Shown here piece after piece: positions 56,587-64,000 of a stretch of 64,000 nt of DNA; within the stretch, counting starts at the first letter, position 1; every line of letters begins with the position of its first letter. The notes beneath the pieces are model-generated. The model did no database searches. It saw only the letters and a list, made by a program, of their open reading frames with translations, and was not told the DNA's origin. The translations under genes were made by a program, and so were the position numbers. Source of the stretch: Serratia oryzae (GTDB lineage: Bacteria > Pseudomonadota > Gammaproteobacteria > Enterobacterales > Enterobacteriaceae); NCBI RefSeq assembly GCF_001976145.1, contig NZ_MOXD01000009.1:62051-126050 (forward strand), read 5' to 3'.

Positions 56587-56788
56587 TATACCAAAAATAA
56601 TTCGAGTTGCTTGTAAGCGGCAACTGAGCGAAGCCCCAGGAGCTTACTCAGGTAAGTGACTGGGGTGAACGACAAATCTGCCAGGAGCAGATTTGAACGC
56701 TGCTTGCAGCGGCCCCGAAGGGGCGAGGCCCACGGATGGGCCGAGTAACAAAGCCAACACCCAAGCAACTTGAAGTATGACGGGTATA
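56587..56788 (+). repeat. Hairpin repeat family 1, copy E (long form)
   Basis: Same orientation as copy A. Central hairpin CAAATCTGC-CAGGA-GCAGATTTG and tip hairpin GGCCCA-CGGA-TGGGCC. It lies 110 bp after the glpR stop and 480 bp upstream of benA. Confidence 0.9.
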
Positions 56789-56900
56789 TTCAGGGTAAGA
56801 ATTGAGAAGAGAAATGAAGGGCCTGTTTAACAGCCCTTGCAAATATTTTTATTTATCAATGTGTTTAGAATGCATGCCAACATCTCTTTCGGTAAAGAGA

Positions 56901-57659
56901 TCAGCACAGCTCCAATTGCACATCATACTGCTCGATGATCTTCATCACGCTGGGTGGTGGAGCCTGATCGGTAAACAGATAGTCAATCAGGTTCATATTG
57001 CCCAGATTCACCATGGCATTACGGCCAAACTTGGAGTGGTCGGTCACCAGCATCACGCAGCGGGAGTTTTCGATAATCGCGCGCTTGGTGCGCACTTCGT
57101 GATAGTCAAACTCCAGCAGCGAACCGTCCATATCAATACCGCTGATGCCGAGAATGCCGTAATCCAGGCGGAATTGAGAGATAAAGTCCAGCGTGGCTTC
57201 CCCCATGATACCGCCGTCGCGGGTGCGCACTTCACCACCGGCCAGGATCAGGCGGAAGTCTTCTTTGGCGGTCAGCAGGGTGGCAACGTTCAGGTTGTTA
57301 GTGACCACCCGCAGGTTTTTATGATTCATCAGCGCATGGGCCACCGCTTCCGGGGTGGTGCCGATATCAATAAACAACGTAGCACCATCGGGGATCTGGC
57401 TGGCAACGCGCTGGGCGATGCGCGCTTTCTCAGCCGACCACATCACTTTGCGATCGTGATAGGCGGCATTGACCGAACTGGACGGCAGCGCCGCGCCGCC
57501 GTGGTGGCGTTGTATCTTGTTCTGGTCGGCCAGGTCATTCAAATCACGGCGAATAGTTTGCGGGCTGACGGCAAAATGCTCGACCAACTCTTCCGTACTG
57601 ACGTAACCCTGCTGACGCACTAATTCGATAATGGCGTCATGACGCTGTGTCTGCTTCAC
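56901..57659 (-). CDS. glpR: Glycerol-3-phosphate regulon repressor
   Basis: DeoR-family repressor of glycerol and glycerol-3-phosphate genes, released by glycerol-3-phosphate. The 252-residue product has the same length as E. coli GlpR, with the N-terminal winged helix (GYVSTEELVEHFAVSPQTIRRDLNDL, residues 18-43) and DeoR C-terminal sensor domain (IDIGTTPEAVAHAL). Third gene of glpEGR, 55 bp after glpG. A likely binding site is upstream of glpD. Confidence 0.95.
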   Translation of the reverse strand: MKQTQRHDAIIELVRQQGYVSTEELVEHFAVSPQTIRRDLNDLADQNKIQRHHGGAALPSSSVNAAYHDRKVMWSAEKARIAQRVASQIPDGATLFIDIGTTPEAVAHALMNHKNLRVVTNNLNVATLLTAKEDFRLILAGGEVRTRDGGIMGEATLDFISQFRLDYGILGISGIDMDGSLLEFDYHEVRTKRAIIENSRCVMLVTDHSKFGRNAMVNLGNMNLIDYLFTDQAPPPSVMKIIEQYDVQLELC

Positions 57660-57714
57660 GATAATCCCCTAAATCGCCTGATGTACCTGCCGTCTTTCTC
57701 AAGGTATCCGGCGG

Positions 57715-58551
57715 TTATTGTTGGTGGTGCGCACGGTGGCGCGTATCCCAAAATGCCATTAACAACCCTAACACCAAACCGGCCACGTGTGCCGCATTGG
57801 CGATCGACATTCCTAAAATATCGAAATAGCCAGCGACCAGCCAGAGCACGGAAAACACCATCAGGCCGCGTGGCAGATTGAGGCCGCACTCCGGATCGCG
57901 TTCACCGCTCAGCCAGACGTAGCCCATCAGCGCATAAACCACGCCAGACAGCCCACCGAACAGTGCGCCGCTGAACAGAGACTGCGCCCAGCCGCTGAAA
58001 AAGGCCGACACCACGGCGATCACGAACAGTTTGCCGGTGCCGAGGCGTTTTTCTACCGGGCCACCGAGATACCACCACCATAGCAGGTTGAAGGTAATGT
58101 GCAGCAGCGAGAAGTGCAGGAAGGCGTGGCTGAACCAGCGCCACAGTTGGCCGTATTGCGAGCTGTTCTGCGGCCAGGAAAGCCAGTACATCACGGTATC
58201 ATCCCCCAGCACCTGCATCAGAATGTACACCAGAATGCACAGCGACATGACCGTGAGCGTCAGCGGCCCGGCTTTGCTGCGGATGATCTGCAGATAAGAG
58301 AATTGCTGATAGTTCAAACCGGCGTCGGTATTGCCGGCCTGCCAACTGGCCGCCTGATAGCGGCTATTCATGGGATCGAGCAGAAACTGCTGCAACTCAT
58401 GTTGCACCTGTTCCAAGTGGCCGTCGTCCGCCAGCCAGATTTCTGCGGCCTCGCTGGTATTGCGGATCTCAAGCTGGATGCCTTGTGTTGCCATGTAATC
58501 AACAAAGGCTTGCGCCAGGCGAGGGTTGGATACGGCGATCACTCGAACCAT
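57715..58551 (-). CDS. glpG: Rhomboid intramembrane serine protease
   Basis: Inner-membrane rhomboid that cleaves substrates within the membrane. The 278-residue product (E. coli 276) has a cytoplasmic N-domain of about 90 residues and six membrane spans. The catalytic pair is Ser202 ([13 protein letters not shown]) and His255 ([14 protein letters not shown]), with oxyanion residues His151 and Asn155 ([10 protein letters not shown]). Between glpE and glpR as in E. coli. Confidence 0.95.
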   Translation of the reverse strand: MVRVIAVSNPRLAQAFVDYMATQGIQLEIRNTSEAAEIWLADDGHLEQVQHELQQFLLDPMNSRYQAASWQAGNTDAGLNYQQFSYLQIIRSKAGPLTLTVMSLCILVYILMQVLGDDTVMYWLSWPQNSSQYGQLWRWFSHAFLHFSLLHITFNLLWWWYLGGPVEKRLGTGKLFVIAVVSAFFSGWAQSLFSGALFGGLSGVVYALMGYVWLSGERDPECGLNLPRGLMVFSVLWLVAGYFDILGMSIANAAHVAGLVLGLLMAFWDTRHRAHHQQ

Positions 58552-58696
58552 GGATTTTCCGTCTAATTAAATGATTTTATCCGCGAGTTTAGCCCTCTGC
58601 GGCGCTAATGGCAGATTATACCGTTGAAATACTGCACGCAGCGAAAAAAACAGCGGAGAATTGAGCTGGCCACCCAAATAGGCGACCGGCGAAGAG

Positions 58697-59023
58697 TCAG
58701 ACGGAGGTTTCGACATCCTGCGGGAACTGGCGGGCCCAGGCTTCAAAGCCGCCATCAATGCTGTAAACCGCATCAAACCCTTGGTGCAGCAGGTACTGCG
58801 CGGCGCTGCGGCTGCTGTTACCGTGATAACACATCACCATCACCGGGCGATCGAACTCGTTTTGCTGCATAAAAGCTGGCAGGCTGGCGTTGGTGAGGTG
58901 AAACGCACCCGGCGCGTGCCCGGCGGCAAAACTTTGCGGATCGCGGATATCAACCAGCGTTGCGCTGCCTTCTTTCCAGCGGGTATAGGCCTGCTCAACG
59001 CCGATCGCTTCAAACTGTTCCAT
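58697..59023 (-). CDS. glpE: Thiosulfate sulfurtransferase (single-domain rhodanese)
   Basis: Cytoplasmic rhodanese transferring sulfur from thiosulfate to cyanide or thioredoxin in vitro. The 108-residue product has the same length as E. coli GlpE, with [19 protein letters not shown] and the active loop CYHGNSS with Cys65. The start at 59023 (MEQFEAIG) is chosen by homology over an ATG six codons upstream; neither has a strong ribosome site. First gene of glpEGR. Confidence 0.93.
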   Translation of the reverse strand: MEQFEAIGVEQAYTRWKEGSATLVDIRDPQSFAAGHAPGAFHLTNASLPAFMQQNEFDRPVMVMCYHGNSSRSAAQYLLHQGFDAVYSIDGGFEAWARQFPQDVETSV

Positions 59024-59121
59024 AACTTCAGACTGCCTCATAATTGGGGGACACTGGTGAGTGTAACCAAATCCACCTCATTTATGACCAGAGCAACTCT
59101 ATGGGTTTTCTGAACGGCAGA

Positions 59122-60099
59122 TTACCAGCGGTAGCTCAGGCCTAACGAAGCCCCATAATCCTGGTAACTATTGCTGCCCATGGTGCTGCCGCCTTCCAGC
59201 CAAATCTGGAATGAGCTGGTGGTTGGCGTTTTTATCCCGACTTTTACTTCGAACAGATTATTCAGGGAGGCAGCTTCTATCCGCGCATTATTAAAAGAGA
59301 CCGCATTGCTGCCATTATTGTGCCACCAGTTGGTGGCCAGATAGGCGGTAATATTGTCGTCTTGATTGCTATACCAACGGATGCCTGCCCGTGAGGTGAA
59401 ATCCGGCGCATCACTTTGCTGAATGAATGTGCCTGTGGTATCACGGTAATTATCAGTACGGAAATCATTATAAATAAGCTGGAGCTGAGGCTCGATAATT
59501 AATTCCCACTGTGAGAACGGTTGAAAAGCATACCCGGTTTCCAGCGAGAGGCTGAAGTTATTGCTGTTGTAATCCTCTTGGCCTGCACGATTATTAAACC
59601 AGGAATATTGAAGCCATGAATCAATATAGACACCGTCATGGTTGTTACTGTCCTGATACCAGGTGCTGTAGATCCCGACCGAATAGCCGTTGACTCTGCC
59701 GTCGGAGGTGGTATTTACGGCGTGCGACTCGGTATTAGCGCGGCCATACCCGGCCATAAGGCCCACGGTCCACTCTTCGTTTTCCTGCTGGGAGGCGAAA
59801 ACATCCCCACCCAATTGGAACACCTGGCGATCCATATCGATCGGTAAATTATTATTGGCGGCGCTCAGATTTTTCGTGTGATAACCGGAGGCACGCAGCC
59901 ATAATTGATCGCTACCTGGAGCGGATTTCCGCTGATGCAAGGTTTGGGAAAATAACGAACGGGCGGCTATCTGGTTACCCAAATAGCTTCCGGCGTCTGC
60001 GGGGGGGTTATAATCTGCAGACGTATCGTTACTGGCGATGGCGGGGGAAATAGCCAGAAAAAGGCCAGCGGTAATTAGGAATGTCCTTATTATTGTCAT
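59122..60099 (-). CDS. Autotransporter beta-barrel protein with almost no passenger
   Basis: A 325-residue outer-membrane protein. A signal peptide (MTIIRTFLITAGLFLAISPAIA) is followed by only about 35 residues and then the linker and barrel start of classical autotransporters (DAGSYLGNQIAARSLFSQTLHQR, QLWLRASGYHTKN). The last 260 residues are a 12-strand-type barrel with the family's alternating pattern, NGYSVGIYSTWY, and C-terminal aromatic GLSYRW recognised by the Bam complex. Usual autotransporters carry passengers of hundreds of residues; none is present here. It could be a deletion product that stayed in frame or a genuine small barrel. Its own upstream region and intact frame argue against simple decay. 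Function unknown. Confidence 0.8.
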   Translation of the reverse strand: MTIIRTFLITAGLFLAISPAIASNDTSADYNPPADAGSYLGNQIAARSLFSQTLHQRKSAPGSDQLWLRASGYHTKNLSAANNNLPIDMDRQVFQLGGDVFASQQENEEWTVGLMAGYGRANTESHAVNTTSDGRVNGYSVGIYSTWYQDSNNHDGVYIDSWLQYSWFNNRAGQEDYNSNNFSLSLETGYAFQPFSQWELIIEPQLQLIYNDFRTDNYRDTTGTFIQQSDAPDFTSRAGIRWYSNQDDNITAYLATNWWHNNGSNAVSFNNARIEAASLNNLFEVKVGIKTPTTSSFQIWLEGGSTMGSNSYQDYGASLGLSYRW

Positions 60100-60181
60100 T
60101 ATTCCAACTCCTTATGGAAAATATTACGCAATATTACTGACAGGAAGCGTTAATGTCATTGGGCATACGACAAAATAAGAA

Positions 60182-60341
60182 TATATCCTTCATACTTTAA
60201 GTTGCTTGGGTGTTGGCTTTGTTACTCGGTCCATCCGTGGGCCTCGCCCCTTCGGGCCAGCGCAAGCGCTGTTCAAATCAATCTTTGACTGATTTGTCAC
60301 TCCGTTGCCGCCTACAAGCAACTCGAATTATTTTGGGTATA
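60182..60341 (-). repeat. Hairpin repeat family 1, copy F (short form)
   Basis: Opposite orientation to copy A. In the element's orientation the second hairpin is CAGCGC-TT-GCGCTG where other copies have CGCTGC-TT-GCAGCG, changed on both arms. The central hairpin has one C to T change giving a G-U pair. It lies between the autotransporter barrel gene and malT. Confidence 0.85.
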
Positions 60342-60459
60342 CACCTGATCGGTAATAGAGTTTATTACGCGCTTCCTTTCCTCTTTCAATCTGCAGCACC
60401 TCCAAACCCTGGATGGCCTCCTGGGGAGGCCACCACGCGAAGTATTGAAAGGACAGCCT

Positions 60460-63174
60460 TTACGCCCCGTACCCCATCATTTTCAGCAACTGTTGCGCCT
60501 GTTGCACGGCCTCCTGTCGGTGAGCCACCCCCAGTTTCTGGTACAGATTACGAATATGGGTTTTGATGGTGGTGGCCGCCACCGCCAGTTCACTGGCGAT
60601 CTGCTCGTTGCTGTAACCTGAATAAATCAGGCCAAGCACCTGCCATTCACGCTGGGTCAGCGGGCTGGTGCGGATCAGTTCCGGCACCTGCGGATGAGTC
60701 AGCAGTTTATCGACAAAGCTCTCGTCAAAATGGGCGAACTTGTGGCGATGATGCTGGTTGATATCGCGCAAAATACGTTGTGCCCGGTGTTGTTCCAGCT
60801 CCGGCAGCGTGTTGAGTTGGATCAGTTGACGCAGTTGTTGCGCCATGGTTTCCCCTTCAATCACAAAGTGGCTGATAAACCCGGTGCGGTTTGCCAGCGC
60901 CAGCGCTTCGATCAACACCCGCAGCGCATCGCTTTTGCGATCCATCTGCCAATAAAGCTGGTTGCTGAGCAGCAGGTTGCGGTTGAGATCGCTGACCAGC
61001 CGCAGGCGGCGGGCGTTCTCGTTCAACTCGTCTAGCACCACTTCGGCTTCTTCAAACTGGCCGAGCATAATCTGCACGCGGGCGATGTTACGCCATTGGC
61101 CCTGCATAAAGTGGTTGTTGGCCATGCCCGGTTTTTCGGTATGGCGCAGCCAGTTGGCCGCCGCAAGGGTATCTCCGGTCATCTGCCAATGGATCACCCG
61201 CGGTTTGTCGGCGTTGGTCAGCCAATCACGGTGATATTGCGAACCATGCAGCAGCACTTCGCAACGCTGCAAATGGGCATTGGCATTGTCCAGATCGCCC
61301 CGCGCCAGGGAACATTTCGCCAACATGGCGAGGCATTGCAACTGCTGCTGCGGCTGGTAGTTGGCCAGCACCTTCAGCCCTTCACGCGCCGCCTCTTCGG
61401 CCTCATCCAGCCGTGACCACGACCAGAGCACCTGCGAGCGGATACGCAGCAGGAATTCATGCATAGGCAACTGTTCCAGATGCTGTTCGCGCACCAGCTC
61501 AAAGGCTTTTTCCTGCGTTTCGTAAGCGGCCTGCAAGAACCCCTGGGCGATCAGGATTTCGCTTTGCTGCAACAGCGCCCACAGCGCGTAATGATAAGCC
61601 TGATGGCGACGAGCCATCTGTTCGGTCTGCTGCATCATCGGCAGCGCACGCGCCAGTTCGCCTTTACAGTGGTGAACCTCGCCGGTCACCGAGGTGGCGA
61701 CGATGCGGCTGTAATAGCTGGAAAGCGGCAGGAATTTCAGCGCTTCGGTGGCTAAACGTTCGGCCTCCTCCGGCTTACCCGCGTTGATCGCCACCTGGGC
61801 GCGCAGTGCATCGAACTCTGCGTGCAAGGTCTGATCGATGGCGATCTTCTGCTCGCGCATGGCCTGCTCGGCGCGTTCCAACTGGGTGTTGACCTCGCTG
61901 TAGCGGTGCTGGCTTTGCGCCAGCCAAGCCTGCAGCAGCGCCAGCTTCGGATTTTGGATTAAGCGATCGTAAGGTAGCGCATTCAGGCACTCTTCCAGCA
62001 GCGCCAGCTCGCTGTGGTGGAACAGCGACCATGCGTGCTGCAGCAGAATATCGCGCAGCATGCTGACGTCGCTGGCCGCCAACGCATGGTGAATGGCTTC
62101 TGCCGGGTAACCGAGCGCCAGCCAGCCTTCGGCAGCGGCACGGTGCAGGCCCGGCAACTCGAGCGCCAGCTCCCACTGGCAGCGCTGGCGCAGGAAGGAG
62201 GCGAATAACGGGTGGAAACAGAACCACTCACCGGTATCGTCCATACGGTGGATAAACAGCCCCTGGCGCTCCAGTTCTTCGAGACGCTGCTGGCCGTTAT
62301 CTTCACCGGTCAGGCGCACGATCAGCGCGTCGTTCATCGAACGTAATACCGAACAGCGCAGCAGGAAGGCGCGGGCATCGGCATCGACGCGATCCAGCAC
62401 CTCATCCACCAAGTAGTCGGAAAGGTGGCTGGCGTTCAACCCGGCCAAGCGTTTGGCGGATTGTTGGGCTGATGAGGCCGATTGACGGGCAGAAAGCGCG
62501 ATCAGCTGTAACGCGGTTGCCCAGCCTTCCACTTCGTCACACAGGCGGCTGCTGTCATGCTGTTCAAGCGGTGAACTCAGGCGACAGTCGAAGAACTGTT
62601 TGGCTTCCTGGTGGGTGAAAGCTAGCTGTTGCGCGCTCAATTCCAGCAGTTGATCGCGCACGCGCAGGTTGGCGATGCCGAGAGCGGGCAGCGTGCGCGA
62701 CAGCAGGATCAGCGTCAGGTTTTCCGGCTGATGGCGCAGGAAGAAGCGCATCGCTTCGTGGATTACGTCATTGGTGATCAGATGATAATCATCAATCACC
62801 AGATACAGAGGGTGATGCCAGTCGGAAAGCTCGATAAACAGTTGCGCGAACAGCGCAGACAGGCTGGCGTACTGGTGTTTCTGGCTTAACGCTTCGCTCT
62901 TCACGCAGTGCCCACCGGTAGCCTGTTGCAGTGCGGCGATCAGGTAGCTGGCAAAGCGCTCTGGCTGGTTGTCGCTTTCGTCCAGTGAGTACCACCCGAG
63001 ATCCGACTTGCCCGCTGCCCATTGGGCAACCAGCGTGGTTTTTCCATATCCTGCCGGGCAATTGACCAATGTCAGGCGATAATTTGCCGCGCTGGCTAGC
63101 TTCACCAGCAGGCGATCGCGTATCACGGTATTTTGCAGCCGTACCGGACGGCTCAGTTTTGATGGGATCAGCAT
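60460..63174 (-). CDS. malT: Maltose regulon transcriptional activator
   Basis: ATP- and maltotriose-dependent activator of maltose genes, a STAND-class signalling NTPase. The 904-residue product (E. coli 901) has Walker A PAGYGKTT at 40-47, the Walker B region [11 protein letters not shown] near residue 125, a long helical-repeat sensor section, and a C-terminal LuxR-type DNA-binding domain ([25 protein letters not shown]…[15 protein letters not shown]). Divergent from malP, which it activates, as in E. coli. Confidence 0.96.
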   Translation of the reverse strand: MLIPSKLSRPVRLQNTVIRDRLLVKLASAANYRLTLVNCPAGYGKTTLVAQWAAGKSDLGWYSLDESDNQPERFASYLIAALQQATGGHCVKSEALSQKHQYASLSALFAQLFIELSDWHHPLYLVIDDYHLITNDVIHEAMRFFLRHQPENLTLILLSRTLPALGIANLRVRDQLLELSAQQLAFTHQEAKQFFDCRLSSPLEQHDSSRLCDEVEGWATALQLIALSARQSASSAQQSAKRLAGLNASHLSDYLVDEVLDRVDADARAFLLRCSVLRSMNDALIVRLTGEDNGQQRLEELERQGLFIHRMDDTGEWFCFHPLFASFLRQRCQWELALELPGLHRAAAEGWLALGYPAEAIHHALAASDVSMLRDILLQHAWSLFHHSELALLEECLNALPYDRLIQNPKLALLQAWLAQSQHRYSEVNTQLERAEQAMREQKIAIDQTLHAEFDALRAQVAINAGKPEEAERLATEALKFLPLSSYYSRIVATSVTGEVHHCKGELARALPMMQQTEQMARRHQAYHYALWALLQQSEILIAQGFLQAAYETQEKAFELVREQHLEQLPMHEFLLRIRSQVLWSWSRLDEAEEAAREGLKVLANYQPQQQLQCLAMLAKCSLARGDLDNANAHLQRCEVLLHGSQYHRDWLTNADKPRVIHWQMTGDTLAAANWLRHTEKPGMANNHFMQGQWRNIARVQIMLGQFEEAEVVLDELNENARRLRLVSDLNRNLLLSNQLYWQMDRKSDALRVLIEALALANRTGFISHFVIEGETMAQQLRQLIQLNTLPELEQHRAQRILRDINQHHRHKFAHFDESFVDKLLTHPQVPELIRTSPLTQREWQVLGLIYSGYSNEQIASELAVAATTIKTHIRNLYQKLGVAHRQEAVQQAQQLLKMMGYGA

Positions 63175-63351
63175 AATATTCCAGGTGTAAAGTGCGGTTC
63201 CCGCCGCCGAAGGACTGCCCGAAGTTTTTTGTCGCGAATCTTCTTCGGGGCCGGGGTAATATTAATTATTTTGTAGCTCGTAATTAATCCCCCTCAATAA
63301 CTTCGAACATCGCCAAAAGTATTGCAACAAGCTTCCGCTTTGGCTTGGAGT

Positions 63352-63373
63352 TAAGTTGCTATCGATCACACTT
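63352..63373 (-). promoter_or_regulatory. Weak CRP-like site on the malT side
   Basis: TTG-N8-TCACA with a good right half (GATCACA, 63364-63370) and poor left half. malT is CRP-dependent in E. coli. Confidence 0.35.
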
Positions 63374-63568
63374 TTCACGCTTGTTGGCAGACTGCTTTTC
63401 TATCATGGCGTTTAACGACGTTCGATAACTGTAGCGGTGATTTCTTTGTCTGACGAGATAGGAACAAAACTTCAGCGACGCAGGCCACGTATGTTAATGT
63501 CGCTACGTTGTAGGCTGCCGTTGTTTTTTTGCACAACGGGAGCCTTAATGGCGCGTTTATCGAGGGTG

Positions 63569-63590
63569 AAAAGTGCCCGAGATCACAATT
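63569..63590 (+). promoter_or_regulatory. CRP-like site on the malP side
   Basis: AAAAGTGCCCGAGATCACAATT matches 17 of 22 positions of the CRP consensus AAATGTGATCTAGATCACATTT, about 120 bp before malP. Confidence 0.45.
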
Positions 63591-63709
63591 CTAACTACGC
63601 CCCAACCCTCCTCCCTCGCTAATCCTCAGGCGGGATGATGCCGCGGCGCATTCTCCCCGGCACGATAGTGAAAAAATTGGCCCATTTATCGGATTAGAGA
63701 GTTTTTCCT

Positions 63710-64000
63710 ATGTCACAGCCTACGCTCAAAAAGGACGTTTTTCTGGCTGCGCTGACTCGTCAGTGGCAGCGTTTTGGCCTCAATTCTGCACAGCAGATGA
63801 CCCAACATCAATGGTGGGAAGCAGTGAGTGCTGCGCTTGCCGAGCAACTGGCCGCACAGCCTGCGCCGCGTAAAAGCAGCAAGTCGTTGCGCCATGTGAA
63901 CTATATCTCGATGGAGTTTTTGATTGGCCGCCTGACCGCTAATAACCTGATCAACCTCGGCTGGTACGATACGGTTGAAGCGGCGCTGGCTGAGCAGGAC
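63710..64000 (+). CDS. malP: Maltodextrin phosphorylase, N-terminal part
   Basis: The first 97 codons are in the window; the gene runs off the right edge. The fragment reads [27 protein letters not shown]… [25 protein letters not shown], clearly the E. coli MalP N-terminus and a paralogue of GlgP at 43857. MalP phosphorolyses maltodextrins to glucose-1-phosphate. Divergent from malT with probable MalT and CRP sites upstream. Confidence 0.95.
   Translation, partial: MSQPTLKKDVFLAALTRQWQRFGLNSAQQMTQHQWWEAVSAALAEQLAAQPAPRKSSKSLRHVNYISMEFLIGRLTANNLINLGWYDTVEAALAEQD

Larger units (their letters stand above)
56110..56900. promoter_or_regulatory. benA upstream region with two repeats
   Basis: 791 bp without a gene between benA and the glpR end. 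It holds the ben promoter region, a family-2 inverted-end element with target duplication (56285-56421), an AT-rich stretch and a long-form family-1 repeat (56587-56788). Confidence 0.6.
63175..63709. promoter_or_regulatory. Divergent malT-malP control region
   Basis: 535 bp without a gene. It contains two CRP-like sites and, just upstream of malP, CCTCCTCCC (63607-63615) and GGGATGATG (63632-63640), which resemble MalT boxes (GGGGATGAGG and reverse). Confidence 0.55.

Noticed and set aside
63437-63622. 61-codon ORF upstream of malP
   Set aside because: No ribosome site or recognisable product; it overlaps the CRP-like and MalT-like regulatory sites.

Overview
The window looks like a chromosomal segment of an enterobacterium, most probably Serratia or a close relative. 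The core proteins read as orthologues of the Escherichia coli proteins, often of identical length. Blocks of E. coli-like synteny (uspA/uspB/pitA/yhiN; yhhY-ryhB-yhhW-gntR-gntK-gluconate permease-yhgN-asd-glgBXCAP; glpD/glpEGR/malT/malP) are broken up by accessory loci. Species was not determined.

Layout. 0.3-6.6 kb: gdhA, uspA, uspB, pitA, yhiN. 6.8-9.6 kb: an orphan LuxR-type quorum-sensing regulator, then a decayed fimbrial locus: a fused ORF joining a pilin signal peptide to the tail of a LuxR-type regulator, a palindrome-rich AT-rich upstream region and a PapI/FaeA-like regulator. 9.6-11.1 kb: fetAB iron/metal export ABC transporter. 11.4-17.5 kb: a complete six-gene chaperone-usher fimbrial operon on the minus strand. 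18.0-29.3 kb: a myo-inositol catabolic cluster (iolI-like, iolA, iolB, iolR, iolC-aldolase fusion, iolD, iolG, iolE) with candidate IolR operators in both divergent control regions and no transporter in view. 29.3-36.3 kb: yhhY, the Fur-controlled sRNA gene ryhB, yhhW, gluconate genes with tandem GntR operators, yhgN, asd. 36.9-46.3 kb: the glycogen operon glgBXCAP.

46.4-50.5 kb is the standout. A cassette bounded by a perfect 31-bp inverted repeat carries a consensus LexA box, a phage tail-fibre-like protein with a C-terminal self-cleaving S74 chaperone domain, a bacteriocin combining an S-type-pyocin domain with a colicin D-type tRNase, its immunity gene, a strong terminator, and a frameshifted resolvase fragment. 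The arrangement suggests an SOS-induced bacteriocin whose receptor targeting may involve a separate trimeric fibre; that is inference. No lysis gene is visible.

50.7-64.0 kb: glpD, a benABCD benzoate dioxygenase/diol dehydrogenase operon lying between glpD and glpEGR, glpE-glpG-glpR, an almost passenger-less autotransporter beta-barrel protein, malT, and the start of malP.

Two dispersed repeat families run through the intergenic regions. One (six copies, about 160 or 200 bp, TATACCC/GGGTATA ends) folds into several hairpins whose arms vary between copies with compensatory or wobble changes. The other is a short element with TAATGC...GCATTA inverted ends; one copy, upstream of benA, is flanked by a 13-bp direct repeat, as expected after transposition.
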